Shown here in pieces: positions 5,746 through 7,896 of a stretch of DNA of 7,896 nt. Position 1 is the stretch's first letter. Each line of letters begins with the position of its first letter. A program made the translations under genes and the position numbers. The stretch is taken from positions 3,488-11,383 of the forward strand of contig DJDY01000196.1 in NCBI GenBank assembly GCA_002435585.1, given 5' to 3'. The notes under the pieces are model-generated. The model saw nothing but the letters and a program-made list of their open reading frames with translations. It made no database searches and had not been told where the DNA came from. Source of the DNA: Lachnospira sp. UBA5912 (GTDB lineage: Bacteria; Bacillota; Clostridia; Lachnospirales; Lachnospiraceae).

Positions 5746-7104
5746 ATGTCAGATACAACAACTAATCTTGGGGAAGGAAGTATAGGCTCACTGCTTGCTA
5801 GGCTGGCCGTTCCGGCAGTTGTGGCGCAGGTAGTCAATCTTTTATACAATATAGTGGACAGAATATATATAGGTCATATTCCAGATATAGGTGCGAGTGC
5901 CTTAACAGGTGTTGGACTATTCACTCCCATACTTATGTTAATCAATGCATTTGCAATGTTAGCTGGATCTGGTGGTGCGCCAAGGGCAGCTATATATATG
6001 GGAAAGAAAGATAATGAAACTGCACAGAAAATAATGGGAAATTGTTTTTCATTTCTTATGATATGTGCAGTTGCACTGACTGTCATATTCTATGTGGCAG
6101 CACCAACTCTTCTTATATGGTTTGGTGCAAGCAGTGCTACACTTTCATATGCAGTTGCATATGCAAGAATATATATACTTGGAAGTGTGTTTGTTGTCAC
6201 TGTATTAGGTATGAATCTTTTCATAACAACACAGGGTTTTGCTAAGATAAGCATGCTTACAACAGTAATAGGTGCTGTTATTAATATAATACTTGACCCT
6301 GTATTTATATTTGTACTGAATATGGGAGTAAGAGGTGCAGCTATAGCTACAGTTATAAGTCAGGCTGTCGGAGCATTATGGATATTAAGGTTTCTTACAG
6401 GTGATAAAACAATATTAAAGCTTAAAATGAGTAATTTAAGATTAAAGGGAAGCATAATAGGTCCATGTCTTGCACTTGGAATATCAAGCTTTGTTATGAT
6501 GTCAACAGAGAGTATCCTTTCAATAAGCTTTACCTCCAGTCTGTCAAAGTTTGGAGGTGATGTAGCAGTTGGTGCAATGACTATCATAACAAGCACCAAC
6601 CAGCTTGTAGTTATGCCAGTACAGGGCATATGTCAGGGTGGTCAGCCTATTATAAGCTATAACTATGGTGCCAATAAAAAGGAAAGGGTTAAGAAAGCAT
6701 TTTTTACACAGTTTAAGGCATGTGTTATATTTACATGTATATGCTGGGGTGTAATGCTGTTGTTCCCACAGATATTTGCTGGCATGTTTACGTCAGATGC
6801 CGAGCTTGCCAGGTATACCTCATGGGCACTGCGTATATATATGGCAGGGATATTTGCACTTGGTTTCCAGGTGTGCTGCCAGCAGAGCTTTATGGCGCTT
6901 GGACAGGCTAAGGTAAGTCTTGTCATGGCATGCTTAAGAAAGTTGATACTGCTTATTCCACTTATATACATATTGCCACTGATACTGACAGATAAAGTCT
7001 TTGCAGTATTTTTAGCGGAGCCTGTCAGTGATATAATAGCTGCTATAGTAACAACGTCAGTATTTATGGCAAAGTTTAATGGTATACTGGAACATAAGAC
7101 ATAA
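5746..7104 (+). CDS. MATE family efflux transporter, MepA-like (second of divergent pair)
   Basis: A 452-residue, 12-helix exporter of the MATE family, nearer to the MepA-like branch than to the neighbouring MATE protein. NLLYNIVDRIYIGHI (31-45) is the characteristic first-helix motif. LDPVFIF (183-189) and QGICQGGQPIISYNYGA (293-309) are typical of the MepA-like group. Membrane segments by eye are about 14-35, 50-80, 98-125, 133-160, 168-190, 196-218, 238-262, 270-300, 318-340, 358-382, 393-414 and 418-442. I chose the ATG at 5746 because GGAG (5736-5739) lies 6 nt upstream. An in-frame ATG at 5713 would add 11 basic residues, but it has only a poor A-rich site and sits at the edge of a hairpin (5714-5730). 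A strong promoter and long leader precede it. The substrate is unknown. The stop lies inside a small hairpin (7096-7112). Confidence 0.9.
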   Translation: MSDTTTNLGEGSIGSLLARLAVPAVVAQVVNLLYNIVDRIYIGHIPDIGASALTGVGLFTPILMLINAFAMLAGSGGAPRAAIYMGKKDNETAQKIMGNCFSFLMICAVALTVIFYVAAPTLLIWFGASSATLSYAVAYARIYILGSVFVVTVLGMNLFITTQGFAKISMLTTVIGAVINIILDPVFIFVLNMGVRGAAIATVISQAVGALWILRFLTGDKTILKLKMSNLRLKGSIIGPCLALGISSFVMMSTESILSISFTSSLSKFGGDVAVGAMTIITSTNQLVVMPVQGICQGGQPIISYNYGANKKERVKKAFFTQFKACVIFTCICWGVMLLFPQIFAGMFTSDAELARYTSWALRIYMAGIFALGFQVCCQQSFMALGQAKVSLVMACLRKLILLIPLIYILPLILTDKVFAVFLAEPVSDIIAAIVTTSVFMAKFNGILEHKT

Positions 7105-7127
7105 AATGTCTTTAATATGGTACTTTT

Positions 7128-7170
7128 AACATTAACTTAATAATATATTTTTTTAATGTTGCATTTTTTT
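7128..7170 (+). terminator. Terminator-like hairpin with T-run after MATE gene
   Basis: AACATTAA (7128-7135) pairs with TTAATGTT (7153-7160), with further A/T pairs possible inside the 17-nt loop. Seven Ts follow at 7164-7170. The stem is AT-rich and so weak by usual standards, but the T-run and position 24 nt after the stop fit an intrinsic terminator. A smaller hairpin, AAGACAT/ATGTCTT (7096-7102, 7106-7112), overlaps the stop codon and may help. Confidence 0.5.
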
Positions 7171-7320
7171 ATATTTAACAGGTTTTCAAATATGTATATT
7201 CGGGCTGCATATGCTATGGTTTATATGTTCTGCCAGGACAAAAAGCAACAGCTTAACTTGTTAAAACAGTATAAAAATCTTGTTACCAATGCACAAAATC
7301 TTGATAAGAATATATCATAG
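7156..7320 (+). CDS. Candidate small protein, 54 residues (or 42 from the internal ATG)
   Basis: An open frame from ATG 7156 to TAG 7320 encodes 54 residues; an internal ATG at 7192 gives 42. The N-terminal part is hydrophobic and aromatic (MLHFFIFNRF), the middle contains YAMVYMFC, and the end is polar with KKQQLNLLKQYKNL, which could form an amphipathic helix. No family is recognised. Against it: no clear ribosome binding site (only CAGG, 9 nt before 7192), overlap of its start with the terminator-like hairpin, and overlap of its end with the codA promoter. In such AT-rich spacer a frame of this length can occur by chance. It may equally be noncoding or a gene remnant. Confidence 0.22.
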   Translation: MLHFFIFNRFSNMYIRAAYAMVYMFCQDKKQQLNLLKQYKNLVTNAQNLDKNIS

Positions 7321-7329
7321 GATTATATT
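7301..7329 (+). promoter_or_regulatory. Sigma-A-type promoter of codA
   Basis: TTGATA (7301-7306) and TATATT (7324-7329) are separated by an ideal 17 bp, and each matches consensus at 5 of 6 positions. Transcription should start near 7336, giving a leader of about 80 nt. The leader contains ATTCAGTAGTGA (7356-7367), also found before pflA, and shows no purine-riboswitch core or strong hairpin. Confidence 0.65.
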
Positions 7330-7417
7330 CTGGTCATAAAGAAACAACAGGAATTATTCAGTAGTGATAAAAACATAAATTATCATATACAGATAATAAT
7401 AATCAGGAGGTTTTATT

Positions 7418-7896
7418 ATGGCTAGAAAGAAGTTTATAAACGCAAAGTTAAAGGGATATAAGGAATTACAGGAAATACTCGTAGAGGATGGAGTGTTTAA
7501 GGAGATTGCACCAGCAATTGCGGTTGAGGGTGACTGTGAGGTTGAAGACCTTGGAGGTAAGCTTACATTGCCACCATATGTAGATCCACATATTCATCTT
7601 GACTATGTATTCACAGCAAGAAAGCAGGGTGCTACGAACGGAACAGGTACATTGTTTGAAGGCATACAAAGATGGAGTGAAACTAAGTCAGATCTTACTA
7701 TAGATGAGATAAAGTCAAGAGCTATTAAGGCGGTCAAGATGGAAGTATCGCATGGTGTACAGTATATCAGAACACATGCAGATGTAACAGATCCTAACCT
7801 TACAGCACTTAAGGCGTTACTTGAGTTGAAGGAAGAGCTTAAAGATATAGTAACTATTCAGATAGTATCTTTCCCACAGGAGGGTATGTATTCATA
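7418..7896 (+). CDS. codA: Cytosine deaminase (N-terminal part; runs off the window)
   Basis: Zinc- or iron-dependent amidohydrolase that converts cytosine to uracil and ammonia in pyrimidine salvage. The 159 complete codons visible align throughout with the N-terminal third of E. coli CodA as I recall it. LPPYVDPHIHLD (51-62) carries the metal ligands H58 and H60. GTLFEGIQRW (77-86), VQYIRTHADVTD (114-125), LTALKALLELK (128-138) and QIVSFPQEG (148-156) follow, with Q154 equivalent to the base-binding glutamine. The remaining metal ligands and the catalytic Glu and Asp are beyond the window. ATG at 7418 follows a consensus AGGAGG (7405-7410) with 7-nt spacing. A good promoter lies at 7301-7329. 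No codB permease precedes it; one could follow. Some CodA-family members act on isocytosine or other ring compounds, but the conserved motifs here favour cytosine. Confidence 0.92.
   Translation, partial: MARKKFINAKLKGYKELQEILVEDGVFKEIAPAIAVEGDCEVEDLGGKLTLPPYVDPHIHLDYVFTARKQGATNGTGTLFEGIQRWSETKSDLTIDEIKSRAIKAVKMEVSHGVQYIRTHADVTDPNLTALKALLELKEELKDIVTIQIVSFPQEGMYS

Noticed and set aside
5460..5849. 129-codon open frame on the minus strand across the second MATE gene's leader and start
   Set aside because: Its first part is antisense to the MATE N-terminus, it runs over the strong plus-strand promoter, and it has no ribosome binding site. The open frame may simply reflect the leader's composition; a protein search of its C-terminal half would settle it.
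7105..7417. Purine or other riboswitch before codA
   Set aside because: No purine-riboswitch core is visible, and the likely leader (7336-7417) has no strong helices.
1..7896. CRISPR arrays, IS elements, phage genes, tRNA or rRNA genes
   Set aside because: No spaced direct-repeat array, transposase, integrase, tRNA-like cloverleaf or rRNA sequence was recognised on either strand.

Overview
The window is low-GC DNA with Gram-positive features: strong GGAGG-type ribosome binding sites, TTGATA/TATAAT promoters, and frequent AGA and ATA codons. The genes encode an anaerobic set: aspartate ammonia-lyase, pyruvate formate-lyase activase, a nickel-pincer cofactor enzyme, two MATE exporters and a cytosine deaminase. 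This fits an anaerobic clostridial Firmicute, probably Lachnospiraceae (Lachnospira / Eubacterium eligens type). The taxon is an inference from gene content and style, not proof.

Layout. 1-243 is a gene-free left edge with an 11-bp tandem repeat, one copy of a short dispersed hairpin repeat, a GC-rich hairpin and AT-rich imperfect repeats. aspA (244-1656, minus) follows. A roughly 600-bp AT-rich gap separates it from divergent pflA (2269-3024, plus). A 107-bp spacer holding the second copy of the dispersed repeat leads to larB (3132-3881, plus, GTG start). A perfect 17-bp-stem hairpin (3901-3941) separates larB from a convergent MATE exporter (3958-5340, minus). A second, unrelated-subfamily MATE exporter (5746-7104, plus) is read divergently from a strong promoter (5489-5516) through a leader of about 220 nt with several hairpins. 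After a terminator-like hairpin and a possible small ORF, a good promoter (7301-7329) drives codA (7418 to beyond the window end).

The genes do not form one pathway. AspA links aspartate to fumarate and ammonia. PflA activates pyruvate formate-lyase, whose structural gene is not here. LarB starts the cofactor used by lactate racemase and related enzymes; larC, larE and larA are not here. CodA salvages cytosine to uracil. The two MATE proteins export small molecules of unknown identity. It reads as ordinary chromosomal housekeeping and fermentative DNA, with no sign of phage, IS elements, CRISPR or a defence island.

The less ordinary signals are in the spacers: the paired hairpin repeat, the structured leader of the second MATE gene, words shared between the pflA and codA upstream regions, and a recurrent GGTCAGG word. 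I found no clear evidence for a new multigene system.
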